Positions 22,166 to 33,694 of a DNA stretch of 64,000 nt are shown here, piece after piece. Position numbers and translations under genes: made by a program. Origin of the DNA: Aselliscus stoliczkanus (Eukaryota; Chordata; Mammalia; Chiroptera; Hipposideridae); the NCBI GenBank assembly GCA_033961575.1, contig CM066732.1, positions 52,233,001 through 52,297,000 on the forward strand, in the 5' to 3' direction. The notes under the pieces are model-generated. The model was given only the letters and a program-made list of their open reading frames with translations. It had not been told where the DNA came from and made no database searches. Each line of letters opens with the position of its first letter. Position 1 is the stretch's first letter.

Positions 22166-22758
22166 AAATTAGAAAATGCCTTCTTAGCGTTTGTTGGATT
22201 ATGTTCACAGAGAATGACCATCTCATGCCTGCTGGGTGTTTGCTTGCTCTGTTTCCCACAGATATGAATGCTGGGCTAGTTTTGCATGAGGAGCTTGCAA
22301 AATGCACTGGGCTTTATTTTGCATTCAAGACAAACAATAGCTCTTTTGTTTTGCATTTAAAATAGGAACATTGCATCAATAATGCTGGCCTAACCTCACC
22401 CAGTACCTGGGGAATGCAGCATAATTGAGTAGGTGCTTTACCTCCAACCGAGGGACAAGGGTAAACGTAGCTTTGCCCTTGTGAAGGGTTTCTGGAAGGA
22501 GATGGCACTGTCTCCTTTAAAGGTGACTACATTCCTTGGTTGAATCCTGCAGCTTCCTGAGGCAACTCAGCAATTTAAAAAGTGGATGTGAAGCCATGGT
22601 GACAGCAGAGAGGCTGTGGGTGGCCACAGGGAATCAGGACGCGGGTGCAGGGAAGCCAAGGATGGTTCCCCTGCCTGGTATTTGGTCATAGACCATCTCT
22701 GCAGGCCCCGCAACAACACTATTTGGTAAGAAGAAAAATGGCTTGCTATCGCCTTCCA
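22166..22758. other. Unassigned unique sequence
   Basis: No repeat named. Frames up to 66 codons, without protein character. Confidence 0.4.
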
Positions 22759-22759
22759 G

Positions 22760-22835
22760 CAAACGAGGTACCTGAGACCCAGAGAGGTAAAGGGACTTGC
22801 TTGCAGTCACACAGCATGTTGGGGTGTGGGCAGGG
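22760..22835 (-). repeat. MIR SINE fragment
   Basis: 'gtacctgagacccagagagg', 'gggacttgcttgcagtcaca' and 'cagcatgttgggg' are the antisense core. Confidence 0.65.
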
Positions 22836-23034
22836 GGCTCTCTGAATTACACCAAAGTCATGTTGTTAGAACCCCCACTCCACTCCCCTGGCCATGGTCG
22901 TAGCTTCCTCTCCCCCTGCTTTGCATGGGGTGTGGTTTTCATTCTTACTGTCAAAGCTCGTGGTCATGAATCTGCAGTGTCCCCAGTGAAACCTGGTTAA
23001 GTGGTATCAAGCATTAAGAGGTGATTGGGAGAGC

Positions 23035-23225
23035 TGAGGGATAGACTCTGGCTTTAGAATCAGGTAGAACGAGGGTTGTCTCCTGTGTGACTTTAGGCAA
23101 GACACTTAACTTCTCTGATCATGGCACCTTCACCATTGAAATAAGTATAATAATACTATGTCAGATGAAATAGAACGATATACAGTGAGTATACAGTAGG
23201 CAATTACTGTGAGCCCAAACTCCCT
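23035..23225 (+). repeat. MIR SINE relic
   Basis: 'gactctggctttagaatcag', 'tgtgactttaggcaagacac', 'ttaacttctctgatcatggc' and 'gtatacagtaggcaattact' span most of a MIR. Confidence 0.75.
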
Positions 23226-23750
23226 AGTGTGATGATGCCTTTAAATGCCTTAATCCAAAGGGGTTACACTAAAGACAAAGTCACGGTCACAGTGCAGGCA
23301 ACTTTTGGGGTGCTGTTGGGAGGCGCATCTCATATCTCATGGGTAGCTGTTTCTTTCTACCTCAGCTGAGACACGGACACGGAACTTCATACTGGGGAAG
23401 GCTGTTGAGGGTCCTTTTTAACCTAATTCCCTTCTGTGTGGGGTCACGGAGACCCAGAGGCTGGAAGGGACACACAGAATGGAGGTGGAAGGAGAAACGG
23501 GAAGGGGCAGAGTGGACATACGGCACTTGGGACAAGGAGCTGAGCCGCGGGCACAGTGCCCAGGTTCGGACAGGGGCTCTGGGACGAGGGGTGGGCAGTG
23601 CCTACCACCTTGGGGCGCTGTGAGTGCCTGGACAGCGCTTGTCTTGTTAGTTGGCACACAGATGCCCCACGAGCTGGCAGGGCCCTGCAGACGATCCTTC
23701 CTGGAGTCAGACAGTGGGTTGGGGCCTAGGGTCTACGTACTATCTAGGGG
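23226..23750. other. Unassigned GC-richer unique sequence
   Basis: Overlapping frames of 71-94 codons on both strands reflect high GC and few stops. There are too few CpGs for an island and no domain. Confidence 0.4.
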
Positions 23751-23754
23751 CTGA

Positions 23755-23890
23755 GTAATATCTCCTCTTTGGGCTGTTTTCTTTTCTGTAAAACAGAGTA
23801 TGGCTTCCTCACTGCCCACAGGGCTGTTTGAGAATCAAATGAGATAACGATGTGAAAGACGCGTGTGCGCTGTGAAGCGCTGAGGCTGTC
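23755..23890 (+). repeat. MIR SINE relic, 3' half
   Basis: 'ttcttttctgtaaaacagag', 'gggctgtttgagaatcaaat' and 'gagataacgatgtgaaagac' are the MIR core and tail. Confidence 0.65.
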
Positions 23891-24425
23891 TGTCTACAGC
23901 CGGCCCCGGGGTCTTCTCCGTCCCTGGGCTTCACTCTGTCTCCCTCATCAGGTGCGCCTCCTGTCCCTGCCTGCCTCAGGGATTCTGGGATGGTCTCTCT
24001 TACCTCTGGTGTGTGCCACGCACACCCGGTGGTTCCCTTAGAGAGAACTCTGGTTACCTGTGGCAGAAAACCAACTCAGATTGACGGGTTGGTGGGGAAG
24101 GGGGAGACATTTATTTATCCATGAAACAGACGTTCAAGGGTAGTGCTGCTTAATCTCCATCTCTCAGCTCTGCTTTCACCTTGTTGACTGTATTCTCCAG
24201 CAGGCTTTCCTCATGCAGCTGCCAAGAGCTGTGTCTGGTAAACTTAGGCTTGAGTTCTATCAGCAAAAGTCCTAAGATTGACTCTTATTGGGCACCTATC
24301 GGTCATGTGTCTTGTCTGAATCAATCACTGTGGCCAGAATAATGGAATATGTTGTTTGACAGGAGAAAAGTAATGTTTACTCCTCTGCAGCAGAGTTTAT
24401 TAGGTTCATCTGTCCCCACGCCACA

Positions 24426-24427
<2 letters not shown>
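23891..24427. other. Unassigned unique sequence
   Basis: Pyrimidine-rich at 23915-23970. No repeat or gene seen. Confidence 0.4.

Positions 24428-24499
<72 letters not shown>
24428..24499. repeat. Compound (TG)n(AG)n microsatellite
   Basis: TG units to 24458 switch without a break to AG units to 24499. A minus-strand frame here (24377-24613) is Ser/Leu- and Thr/His-rich for this reason. Confidence 0.97.
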
Positions 24500-24502
<3 letters not shown>

Positions 24503-25059
24503 CAGACAGACACGGGGACAGAAAAATTCATCAAGGGCTACAAATTTGCTTAAAATAAAAATTTTGAAAGTTTTAATGACCTGAAATTCTCCAAAGAAAA
24601 CGGAACTTCTCAACTAGGTAAACCGACCAGAAGATAGAGCCTGAATGCCGAGTGTCTGATAGATTTCCCCCTCACAGGTTGGCTTCTGTCCCGACAGAGC
24701 CAGCTCGTGTTGGCACCCTCTTTCTTCTTCTCCCTTTTAAACTGCTCCCTTCCTGGCTCTCTGATCCCTGCCTCTGTCTGCCTCTGCCCCTCCTTCTCTT
24801 CCGGCTCCTGTTTAGGGACAGAAGAGAGGCTGCTCGGCGGGCGCCTGGCTCCGCTGGTTCTCCGAGGGCTGCTCTCCCCATGGGGAGACCAAGCATCCAT
24901 GGAAATCTTGGTATCAGCACCATTCCTGGCTCTCGCCCACCCTCTGTCTGGATCCCAGACCCTCTGGTCTCGTGTTTCCATTTCCATCCCAGTGTCTTGG
25001 ACCTACTTTCTGGCCCCATTAAAAAACAAACAAGCAAACAAACAAAGCAAAACCTTTCT
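24500..25059. other. Pyrimidine-rich sequence leading into L2
   Basis: Stop-poor CT-rich DNA gives the longest open frames of the window (24652-25521, 24707-25435, and minus 24672-25124). They overlap in different frames and strands, so base composition explains them better than coding does. Confidence 0.45.
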
Positions 25060-25705
25060 TCACTCATCACTGCCTCCCAGTTACTATCCGAAATCCCTGT
25101 TCCCACTACAGCAAGGGTTTTCAAATCAGTTACCCATAACTGCCATTGCTATTTTTTCATCTCCTTTTCTCTCTCCAAGCCACTGGTGTTCAAAATGCCA
25201 TCCTCACCACTCCACAAACAACTCTTGGCAAGGTTGCCAGCAAGTTCATGTTTCCCAGCCAGTGGTCCCCTCTGCCTGCCACTTAACCCGATCTCTCCTT
25301 ACAACGCCATCCATCCATTGGAGGGGCGCTGCCTCCGTCCTCTTCAAATCACTTGGCTTCCTGGTTGCTGTCCCCCATCCATCCTTTGGGCTCAAAGGCT
25401 CCAGGGGTCTTCTCTACATAAGTGCATCTCCCTAGAGCCTGTCTTACCAACTGTGTGTGATGACTCGCAAATATCTATCTCAAACCTAGGCTTCTCCCTG
25501 GATTCAGGTTTGTATTTCTGAACACTTTATTTGCATCTCCACATCGATGTCTAACAGCCGCTCCCGGGCTTACTTCCCCTGAGTCTTCTCATGTTAGTAA
25601 AGGGCATGACTATTTACCCATCTAATCCAGCCAAATATCTGGGTGTCACCCACGATTCCTTCCACCCACCCTCTTCTTGCCAACCCCATGCACCAGCTCT
25701 AAAAA
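25060..25705 (+). repeat. L2 LINE relic, sense orientation
   Basis: Sense L2 ORF2/3' sequence: 'tgtgatgactcgcaaatatc', 'tctccacatcgatgtctaac', 'gtgtcacccacgattccttc'. It is one of only two or three plus-strand L2 copies here against about fourteen on the minus strand. Confidence 0.7.
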
Positions 25706-25794
25706 ATACCTAAAAATGTGGGAGTGGCTTGGAACTGAGTACTGGGTAGAGCCTGAAAGAGTATTGTGGTTTTTTCTTCTTCTTGTGGTTTTGT

Positions 25795-26327
25795 TTTTCC
25801 AATTTTTATTGTGGTAAAATACACATAATATTTACCAACTTAACTATTTTTAAGCGTACAGCTCAGTGGTGCCAAATACTTTCATAATGTGCAACGATCA
25901 CCATCATCCATCTCCAGAACGATCACCATCATCCATCTCCATAACTCTTTCATCTTGTAAAACTGAAATCTTGTCCCCACTAAATACTCACTCCCCCTCC
26001 TCCTGGCCCCTGGCCCCTGGCAACCACTGTTTCACCTTCTGTCTCTATGATTTTGACTACTCAAGTACCTTTTATACGTAGAATCATACAGTACTTGACT
26101 TTCTGTGACTGGCTAGTTTCACTTAGCACCATGTCCTAAGGTTCTTCCACGTCACAGCATGTTGCAGAATTCCTTTTATTTTTAAGGCTGAAAAAGTATT
26201 CCATTGTATGTATATAGCATCTTTTGCTTATCCATTCACCCGTCGATGGATACATGGATTGCTTCCACATTTTAGCTCTTCTAAGGAATGCTGCTATGAA
26301 CATGGGCATACAAATATCTCTTCAAGA
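25795..26327 (-). mobile_element. Old L1 LINE, 3' end segment (left of nested insertion)
   Basis: The reverse of an L1M-type 3' end: 'tttttattgtggtaaaatac', 'gtatgtatatagcatctttt', 'cattcacccgtcgatggata'. It stops at 26327 and resumes at 26968 after a younger L1. A 25-bp tandem duplication lies inside at 25894-25943. Confidence 0.85.
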
Positions 26328-26449
26328 AATCGAAGACACTAATTTGAAAAGATATATATAGACCTATATTCATTGCCGCATTATTTACAATGTCCAAGAT
26401 ATGGAAGGAACCTAGGTGTCCATTAATAGACGATTGGATAAAGAAGATG

Positions 26450-26502
<53 letters not shown>

Positions 26503-26967
26503 CGGCCATAGAAAGAATGAAATCTTGCCATTTGCCGAGAACATGGATGGGCCTAGAGGTTATTATGCTAAGTGAAATAAGTCAGACAGAGAAAGACAAA
26601 TACTGTATGATTTTACTTACATGTGGAATTGAAAAAACAAAATAAATGAACAAAATAAAGCAGAAACTAACTCATAGATACAGAGAACAAACTGAAGGAT
26701 GCCAGATGGGAGGAAAAATGAGCAAAAAAGGCAAAGGAATTAAGAAGTACAAATTGGCAGTTACAAAATAGTCATGGGGACGTCAAGTACAGCACAGGGA
26801 ACACAGTCGATAATGTCGTATTAACTATGTGAGGGACCGAAGGGGATGGACTTACTGTGGTGAGCACTTCATAAGGTATATAAATGTTTAAGCACTATGT
26901 CTTACACCTGGAACTGATATAATATTGTATGTCAACTATAATTTAAAAAATAAATTTTAAAAAGCAA
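26328..26967 (+). mobile_element. Younger 5'-truncated L1 LINE nested in the old L1
   Basis: Sense L1 end of ORF2 and 3' UTR: 'caatgtccaagatatggaag', 'actcggccatagaaagaatg', 'gaaataagtcagacagagaa', ending 'aatattgtatgtcaactata' and an A/T tail. It is flanked by near-identical 14-16-bp direct repeats (26312-26327 and 26968-26981, aaatatc..ttcaaga), the expected target-site duplication. No full ORF2 remains. Confidence 0.85.
26448..26499. repeat. (TG)n microsatellite inside the younger L1
   Basis: It sits where related L1 copies read 'aagatgtggtatatatata', so it probably expanded from that L1 tract. Confidence 0.95.
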
Positions 26968-27990
26968 AAATATCTTCAAGATCCTGCTTTCCATTCTTTT
27001 GGAAATCTGCCCAGAAGTAAAATTGCTGGATCATATGGTAGTTCTATTTTCAATGTTTTGAGGAACCATCAAACTGTTTTCCACAGCGGCTGCACAGTTT
27101 GCCCTTCCCATCAACAGTGCACAAGGGTTTCAATTTCTCTGCATCCTCACCAACTTTTGTTGCTTACTGGTTTTCGATAGTAGCCATCCTACTGGGTGTG
27201 AGGTGGTATCTCACTGTCGTTTTGATTTGCGTTTCCCTGATGATAAGTGATGCTGAGAGTCTTTTCATGTGCTTATTGGCCACTTGTATGTCTTTTTGGA
27301 GAAATGTCTACTCAAGTCCTTTGCGCATTTTTGAATTGGGTTTGTTTTGTTGTTGAGTTTTAGGCGTTCTTTATATATTCTGGATATTAATCCCATATCA
27401 GATATATGACTTGCAAATAATTTCTCCCATTCCATGGATTGCCTTTTCACTCTGTGGATAGTGTTTTGAATATACAAAGTTTTCATGAAGTCCAATTTGT
27501 CCATTTTTTTTTTCTTTTGTCGTCTGTGCCTTAGGGGTCATATCCAGGAAATCACTGCCAAATCTAAAGTTATGAAGCTTTTGTTCCATGTTTTCTATTA
27601 AGAGTTTTATTGTTTGAGATCTTATTATACATCCATTTTGAGTTAATTTTTGCATACGATATTAGGTAAGGGTCAACTTTATTCTTTTGCATGGGGATAT
27701 CCAGTTTCCGTGGGAACTGGATTTTTTGAAAAAACTGTCCCTTTCCCCATTGAATGATCTTGGCACCTTTGTCAATAATCATTTGACCATATATGGGAGG
27801 GTTTATTTCTGGACTCCCTATTCTATTCCATTGGTCTGTATCTATTTTTATGCTAGTACCACCCTCTTTTGATGACCGTGGCTTTGTAGCAAGTTTTGAA
27901 ACCAGGAAGTGTGAGTCCTCCAGCTTTGCTCTTCTTTTTCAAGATTATTTTAGCTATTTGGGGTTCCTTGAGATTCTAGACAAGACCTAA
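26968..27990 (-). mobile_element. Old L1 LINE, remainder (right of nested insertion)
   Basis: It resumes mid-sentence with 'ttcaagatcctgctttccat' and runs through 'attgctggatcatatggtag', 'gtgtgaggtggtatctcact', 'tcattcttttgcatgggga'-type phrases to 'tttagctatttggggttcct'. Several minus frames of 70-85 codons are fragments of the ORF2 C-terminal region, broken by stops and frameshifts. Confidence 0.9.
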
Positions 27991-28009
27991 CTTTCAGTAA
28001 AAAACTAAA

Positions 28010-28335
28010 TGTGAGTTTTGGGGAAAGTGCTTTCCATGCAGAGGAAACAGAAAGTGCCAAGGCCCTGGGGCAGGGGAAAGCCTGGCTTATCTGAGTAACA
28101 GCAGCTGGTGTGGCGGGAGCAAAGGGAAGGTGGTAGGAGGGCCTGTCACAGAAGTGGTGAGGAGCCCATATGTACGCTTAGGATGTGAGTTACCTTTGTA
28201 AAAGATTGTTCTAGCTGCTGCATAAAGAATGGATCAGGTGGGTGGGGGGAAAGGTATAAGCATGACGAATATTTGTAAGTCATCCAGAAGAGATCATGGT
28301 AGCTCGGAGCAGAGTCATAGCAGCAGAGCGGAGAG
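28010..28335 (-). repeat. L2 LINE relic
   Basis: 'gtgccaaggccctggggcag', 'gattgttctagctgctgcat' and 'agagatcatggtagctcgga' follow the antisense L2 order immediately right of the L1. Confidence 0.75.
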
Positions 28336-28339
28336 GTAG

Positions 28340-29185
28340 CCCAAGCGAGGGTGGGTCATGGAATATATGCTCTTACAAGACCGGTGGAAACCCAGAAGAC
28401 CTACAGTGTCCCCTTCATTTTGTCACTTCTCTGTCCCCTTCATGCCAAGCTGGCATGTCTGCTGAGATGATGGATTGGATTTACAAGTGACACATCTTAT
28501 CTCCTTAGCAAATGCTGGTCAAGACACACCCTTGTTGTCTCAGGAAGCTTTCTCACTTTTTTTGTGATATGGATAGGCTGGAAATTTTCCAAGTCTTCAA
28601 GTTCTAGTTACTTTTTGCTTAACAGTTCTTTCCCCAATTGATTTCTTTCCTCCTGCACTTCACTATAAGCAGCAAAGAGAAACCAGGTCACACCTTCAAA
28701 ATTCTGCTTTACAGTCTCCTCGCTAAACATCCAAGTTCATCCCTTGCAAGTACTCAAACCTCTTCTCTTATCCGGCCTTTTCACTAGGGAAGGCCCCTCA
28801 GCTCTGAGCCAGGCTAGTGGATGCTGTGTGCGTTCCTACTCCATCCATCTTGGTTTGACAATTGCGTGAGAAGTGGCTGGCTCTTGAAAGATGATAGCTC
28901 AGCTTGGGCGAGTGAAATGTGGAGCACAGAGAAGCATTCTGAGTGTCAGTCAGACTATCAAAAACAGCCTCTGAAATGGAGAGGGACACAGCCATTCTCA
29001 CTCTGTCCCAAAGGCAGACACAGCCAAAGACTCCCAAGGAGGCTTAGACACCACACGGCCTACTGGTCTACCTGAAAATCTCCCCTCTGTGGGGCACTAG
29101 CTGGTTTCCCTGTGCTTCTAACAGCAGACAGAGGGTGCGCACCACAAACCCCGTGTCCCCCACAGTCACTCTGGTAAATAGGGGC
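28340..29185. other. Unassigned unique sequence
   Basis: No named repeat. The 84-codon plus and 79-codon minus frames at 28798-29075 are mirror overlaps without domains. Confidence 0.4.
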
Positions 29186-29189
29186 TGAT

Positions 29190-29400
29190 TGTTACCCCAG
29201 CAAGGGCTTGACACCTCCCCCCTGCTCCCCCTTTCCCTTTCTGAGTCCTACGTCTCCTATAATGTACCATCCAAATCCCACCTCCTTCAGAAAGATGCCC
29301 AATGTGCTGGCCTTTAGCGTGGCTTCTGACTCGGTCTGTTTTCTCGCCCTGTTTCCCCACCTCATTGGCCTCATTGGCCATCAGTGCTAAAGGCTGGCAG
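29190..29400 (+). repeat. Possible L2 LINE relic
   Basis: 'tgtaccatccaaatcccacc' and 'tccttcagaaagatgcccaa' resemble the sense L2 'cctccttcagga(a)g' segment. Support is weak. Confidence 0.35.
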
Positions 29401-29855
29401 GGGGCCACAGGACTGGACGCTCTCAGGGCCAGAAGAGGAATGGGCAACGCTGTTGGGATTTGTGCATGAGGGAGCCTGCCTGCTTTGATGTCCTTCGCCC
29501 CCCTTCAGCTCAGGGCTCGCCAGGAGCAGGACAGCTGCTGGGTGGTTTTATCCAGCACTTTCCTCCATTCCCCCATCACTGGTCTAGAATCACTTAGCAG
29601 CCAGAAATGATGGAATTGTTCACTATCACGGATTCAGGGACACTGACCCCACAGCAACGGGCTCATTTTTGGCCTTAGTGAACTGCAGAACAAAAGGCCC
29701 TTCCAAGCCCTGGTGAGGTGAGGTTGGCCCCGCTGGGAACACTTCTCCCATATTGCTCTGGACTGGTTCTGTCTGGCTCCCTTGGGAGACCGCCCAGGCG
29801 CGTGGCCCCAGTGCCCAGGCTACTGAGCACATCCAAGACACTTGCTGCCATGAAG
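29401..29855. other. Unassigned unique sequence
   Basis: GC-rich, no repeat named, frames of 60-71 codons only. Confidence 0.4.
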
Positions 29856-29859
29856 GAAT

Positions 29860-30430
29860 TTACTCATTCATCCATTCACTCACTCATTCGTTCACTCACT
29901 CATTTATTCTTGTTTTCATTCTTCATTTAAATAAAGAATGAAATGGATCTGATATGGGTCTGGTACTGTGCTAGGCACTGGATGCACAAATAAACAGCCT
30001 TTTTATGCCTTATGGGACCTATTAATGAGAGGAGGAAATAGCCATTAATGAAGTAATCATGTTAATCAGTATTTTAGTGGGAACTAGAGAATGCTATGAA
30101 GGAGAGGACACAACCTCTAAGTGCACAATAAAAAGGGATCTTGCTGGGGAGAAGGAGGGAGTCCGAGAATTCTCCTAGGCAGTGGGGCTTGAGCTCAGAG
30201 CTGAACAGTTAAGAGATGCTGAGTGGGGTAACAGATGAGGGAGAGGATATGGGTAAAGCATGTGCAAAGGCCCTGAGGCAGGAAAGAACTTGGCCCTTTC
30301 CAGGAACTGAAAGGAGGCTGATGTGGCTGAAACAAGGGGAGAGGAGAGATGGAATGGGGGTGAGGATCTGATTCTGCAGAGCCTTATGGATGGATGGTGA
30401 TTTCCTGGGGCCTGGCATCATGCCCTGGCC
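29860..30430 (-). repeat. L2 LINE relic
   Basis: It starts with a (ATTC/ACTC)n-like 'tcattcatccattcactcac', then 'ctggtactgtgctaggcact', 'atgtgcaaaggccctgaggc' and 'ggaactgaaaggaggctgat'. It is among the best preserved L2 copies here. Confidence 0.85.
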
Positions 30431-31069
30431 AGGCAGCCAGGGGCCTCCTATGCAACCACAATCTCTACCATGGAAACTTAATGCCCAGCAGTGGTCATTC
30501 CTGACTTACAACCTTAAGCCCAGCCCTGGTCAAATGCAGCCATTAACGATGACTGATTAGGAGTTGGAAATACCTTAGCGTGCACCTCAGACAGGTGGGC
30601 CAAGAGAAGGAGAACAGAGCAGGTCGTAGCCCCCCCCACACACACCTATTCCCACACTCACCTTGCATAGCCAAACCCCAACACATGTTGGCTTTTTGCT
30701 CTCCTTTACCATTTGTATGTGTCACTTAAGAGCCGTATCCCTTTAAAAACGAGAACAACTTTTTCTAACAAACGCCTCTCCGGAAAGCAAAGCCGCGCTG
30801 AGGGGAAAGGCTTGGAGGCCGGAGACCTCGCTCAGCAGCCTGGCGACTCATTTCATCTCTGAGTCTGGTTTTCCACGTTTATAAATGAAAATGTTTTTTG
30901 GTTTTTTTTTTGTTCAATTCATTCATTCCTTCATTCATTTTTGGACAAGCTAAGACATGCGAGGTTTTTAAAACACCATGCCAAAGTGTCTCAAGCACCC
31001 CAATCAGCAAGCCCGCCTTCCGGACTAGATAACAGGGGCTTCACACCAAGACGTAAGCTGGCACAGAAA
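30431..31069. other. Unassigned unique sequence
   Basis: It contains a short poly-C/CA run (about 30632-30645) and a T-run with ATTC units at 30897-30940. No gene or named repeat. Confidence 0.4.
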
Positions 31070-31222
31070 GGTCTTTCGAACACTTTTTAAACTTTTACAA
31101 GAAATATACATTTTTATAGGAAATTAGAAAATATGGATAAGTAATAAAAAAATCAAAACCACCTAGAGAATACCACTATTAACACCTTAGTGTATATTTT
31201 TTCAAGGATTCTTATTTTTCAG
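31070..31222. repeat. Old AT-rich interspersed repeat, L1-associated type
   Basis: 'acaagaaatatacatttttat' (in part), 'caccttagtgtatatttttt' and 'taccactattaaca' resemble a common mammalian 3'-end repeat. A similar block lies at 40840-40985. Confidence 0.4.
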
Positions 31223-31224
31223 GA

Positions 31225-31335
31225 AAGGTTCTAAGTATTTTGAGCACATATCATATACCAAGCCCTCCGCTAGCCGGTTTCCTACGTGTGATCGTAGAGA
31301 ATCCTCACGAAATTCGGTGAAGAGAGATGGATGCT
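31225..31335 (-). repeat. MIR SINE fragment
   Basis: 'ttttgagcacatatcatata', 'ccaagccctccgctagccgg' and 'gagaatcctcacgaaattcg' are antisense MIR. Confidence 0.55.
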
Positions 31336-31339
31336 GTCT

Positions 31340-31735
31340 GATCCTGGTTTGTCAATGGAATGAACCATAGCCCAGGGACATCCACAGCCAGTTGTCCCCC
31401 TTTCAGACTCGCTGGCTTCCCAAGCTGTCCCTAATTGTCCAGGGGCCCTTCCGGCTCCAACTGGGTCCTTAAGCTGCCCTTCCCTGAACTGTGAGCAGCC
31501 CAGGGCGGGAGGGAGGCCTGGCGGGGTCCCCCCCACCCCCCGTTCCCTTCTCCACTGTGGTTTGTGTGTGTGCTGGGTGTGTTGGGTGCAGGGAGTCAGG
31601 TATAGAAATGATGTCTCCTTTTGCGGGGAGGACCCCCTATTCTGATAAAGGCTAGAAAGTGCTTTGGTGGGAATTCTATTTTTAATCACCTCCTGGGGTC
31701 AGGGCTTGGGCCTGTAGCACGAGTCAAGCTCACAC
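31340..31735. other. Unassigned unique sequence, C-rich core
   Basis: A C-rich run lies at 31528-31547. A 135-codon minus frame (31282-31689) spans MIR and unique DNA and has no domain, so I do not call it. Confidence 0.4.
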
Positions 31736-31739
31736 CCCG

Positions 31740-32110
31740 TGCTGTACATTAAGATTTAATGGGCCTTCCTTATTTACACCTAAATGAGGTTTTTAATGGT
31801 TTAATTAGCAAAATATATCAGTTTGCTTCTTTAAACCTCACCTCTCAGAGGCAGCACTTTTTAGCCATTTTCAGTGTTTAATAAAAGATGAAAACCTTCA
31901 TTTCTCCCAGCTAAGGAGGCCTGTGACCGTCTTCGTCTTATTAGCGCAGACTTAGGGGGCCTTGGAGAAGGCAAAATCAAAAAGTCAATCAGTGGCTATG
32001 TTTCCAGCCTGGCCAACGAGAGCTTTGTTTTCCCCCAATTTTTGTTATCAGCTTTGCTGTGATAATTTGAATCCAAATTAAGTGACTAAAATGAAAGATT
32101 TATCGAAGAA
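31740..32110. other. Unique AT-rich block, candidate conserved noncoding element
   Basis: Dense TAAT/ATTA-bearing words (ggtttaattagc, agatttaatggg, ccaaattaagtg) with no repeat similarity. The texture is that of developmental enhancers; constraint is untested. Confidence 0.35.
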
Positions 32111-33540
32111 ACTACAATTCGTGAGGGGTCTTCTGTTCAATCTGGAAAACCTGTAGAAATTCAGCCAGAGGATAAGTGCAAAGAGAATGACAGATAACAG
32201 CTTTGTCATTCGGAGCTGCCTCTGCCGGCCCTATGTTGGCCCTCCATGGAACAACGCCCTGTGCTGTGTGCACAAAATGTTCTTTCCTGGTTTTCTGGAT
32301 GTATCTAGAAAATGGGCAAAAATGTACTTTTAATGACTCTAAGTATTGCGATATATTACTTTTGTGTTACAATATTTTAAAAAATTAATATAGCACAAAT
32401 CTAAAATTAAAAGTGCCCACAATTCTATTACCTTATCAAATCAATGCGTTTGTTACATTATAACCCTTGTCTACAGGGTTATTTAATGTATATATATTTT
32501 CAGTAATGTTGTAGGTAATATTTTATGTTATGTTTTTACTTATCATGCTAATCTTTCCAAGTTTGTAAGGGCCTTTTTCTTTCTTTCTTATGCGCCCCCT
32601 TCTTGTCTCCTTTCCCTCATCCCTCCTTCCCTCCCTTCCTCTACGAGAGAGACAATGAGCGCTAACTGCCCTCTGGGCTTTCTCCAAGTCCAGAGAGACA
32701 ATTACACACATATATTCTCATGTGGGCTTTGTGGTTGTTGCCTCCCCCCGTCAATAGGATTTTACTTTATATATTTCTCTGCAGCTTGCTCTACCCTGCC
32801 CCACTTAACACATTCTGAACAATAGATATAGATGGAACATCGTGCTTAAATTTGGTCTCTTTTACACTTAAATTGTCAACCTGCCGGGAGTTTCTTGTAA
32901 ATAGTGTCAGACGGAGGTCCAATTTTGTTTTCTTCCAGGCACGTGGTCAGTTACACCAGCGCCCTTACTCATCAGAACCTTCCACCAGTGCCCCGGCTGC
33001 CCAGACCTGTGTGGGCCTGTTACATGCAGTGCTTCGTTTAGCTCAGAGCCCTTGGAGCCAGGGATGGGGATTCTGCTCCCTGATTTGGGTCCCATCAACA
33101 GCCCTAAGGCATGTCCTGTTTGGTCCGAAGAATGTTTAAAAATTGTTCAAAATAAGTTTCTGACTTTGAAAAATCAGGAAATTCCGTCTTCAAAAAAAAA
33201 AAATCTTATTTCTGGATTCTCTTGAAAACAATGAGAAGGTCTGAGATTGGGCTCAGATCACCAAATGCTAATAGTTAGCTGGAGCCGGGGGAGGGGAGGC
33301 ATGCCCTCCCAGCTTCACCGGGGTCCCAGCCACCCTCACTGACTTAGTGCACTCACACCTGAAGCTGGCCAGGTCCTCCCACTGACCTCACCACTGCCTG
33401 GGCCCTGGAGGCCTTTGAATCCCGAAGGTCAGCGCTTGGAAGGGTCCCAGCTACAACCATAACCACAGAGAATTGCAAATGGTGGTGGGAACCTTGGATT
33501 CCTGGGCACCTTCCCAGGGCATGATCAAAATAGCTACCAT
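32111..33540. other. Unassigned sequence, AT-rich left half
   Basis: 32320-32530 is AT-rich and may include an old LINE 3' tail. 32570-32650 is pyrimidine-rich. The plus frame 32852-33139 (95 codons) lacks any recognised domain. Confidence 0.35.
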
Positions 33541-33542
33541 CA

Positions 33543-33690
33543 CTCAACTGATCATTATGGGCTAGGCATCCTATGCACGTCATGGCAGGGAATTCTTACT
33601 TTACTACCTGTGTGTGTGGTAGGTATCGCACAGGAAAAACACGGAGGTCAGAGAAGTTACTTAACGTGAGCCAGGCCCTAGAAAAGGCAG
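33543..33690 (-). repeat. MIR SINE relic
   Basis: 'ctgatcattatgggctaggc', 'atcctatgcacgtcatggca' and 'gaggtcagagaagttactta' are antisense MIR. A 128-codon plus frame (33573-33959) starts inside it and is rejected. Confidence 0.5.
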
Positions 33691-33694
33691 TGGA

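Noticed and set aside
23400..23700. CpG-island promoter
   Set aside because: GC is raised, but CpG dinucleotides are too few and no start-site features are seen.
24652..25521. Longest open frame (289 codons, plus)
   Set aside because: It lies in stop-poor pyrimidine-rich DNA running into a sense L2 relic. Equally long frames overlap it in other frames and on the other strand, and no domain is visible.
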